Shown here: positions 6,524 to 6,568 of the stretch, piece after piece
Numbering within the stretch: the first letter of the stretch is position 1
Layout: each line of letters opens with the position of its first letter
Assembly: GCA_963991985.1 (NCBI GenBank)
Contig: CAXDRX010000047.1
Location: 1-6,568, forward strand
From: MED-G17 sp963991985
GTDB taxonomy: Bacteria > Bacteroidota > Bacteroidia > NS11-12g > UBA9320
Direction: 5' to 3'
Length of the DNA: 6,568 nt
Program-made: the position numbers and the translations under genes
Notes under the pieces: generated by a model
Seen by the model: only the letters and a program-made list of their open reading frames with translations
Told to the model about the DNA's origin: nothing
Database searches by the model: none

Positions 6524-6568
6524 CTGTCTCTTATACACATCTGACGCTGCCGACGAATAGAGAGGTGT
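6524..6568. other. Illumina Nextera adapter contamination at contig end
   Basis: Bases 6524-6542 (CTGTCTCTTATACACATCT) are the 19-bp Tn5 mosaic end used in tagmentation libraries. 6543-6556 (GACGCTGCCGACGA) complete the reverse complement of the Nextera read-1 adapter. 6557-6564 (ATAGAGAG) is the reverse complement of an i5 index, CTCTCTAT, which I recall as index 502. 6565-6568 (GTGT) start the reverse complement of the P5 primer. The order is exactly that of adapter read-through and is non-biological. Genomic sequence ends at 6523, give or take a base or two of chance match. Confidence 0.98.

Noticed and set aside
6524..6542. Tn5/IS50 mosaic end as evidence of a natural transposon
   Set aside because: It is followed by the commercial adapter, a known i5 index and the start of P5, not by transposon sequence.

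Overview
The window is about 6.5 kb of an ordinary chromosomal housekeeping region from a member of the Bacteroidota, ending in 45 bases of sequencing-library adapter. The phylum is inferred from three things. The Der, PheS and MnmG proteins have a Bacteroidota character. Two lipoproteins are present, one with the PTGGPKDETPP N-terminus of an Ig-like lipoprotein family common in this phylum. The one clear promoter has the TAnnTTTG -7 box used by Bacteroidota sigma factors, and starts lack strong Shine-Dalgarno motifs. DNA is moderately AT-rich. Genus cannot be told from this sequence alone.

Layout, plus strand: the 3' part of era (the KH-domain end of a ribosome-assembly GTPase) overlaps der by 4 bp (ATGA), giving a ribosome-biogenesis GTPase pair. 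A short gap (1706-1790) holds a weak terminator-like hairpin and a promoter. A small gene (1791-2036) follows for a very acidic lipoprotein built on a 27-bp tandem repeat. A strong hairpin at 2065-2099 ends it and also serves the convergent pheS.

Layout, minus strand: pheS (3105-2098, phenylalanyl-tRNA synthetase alpha subunit) stands alone without pheT. A 350-bp gene-free stretch (3106-3455) separates it from a two-gene unit, mnmG followed by an Ig-like lipoprotein gene, also joined by a 4-bp ATGA overlap. mnmG is cut by the end of the contig and lacks about 60 N-terminal codons, including the FAD-binding glycine-rich loop.

Most genes serve translation: ribosome assembly (era, der), tRNA charging (pheS) and tRNA wobble-uridine modification (mnmG). 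Two envelope lipoproteins of unknown role are interspersed. I see no mobile element, CRISPR array, defence system, tRNA or rRNA, and no convincing undescribed system. The most consequential observation is technical: bases 6524-6568 are a Nextera-type transposon end, read adapter, i5 index and start of the P5 sequence. They create a false mnmG start whose protein begins MYKRQ.
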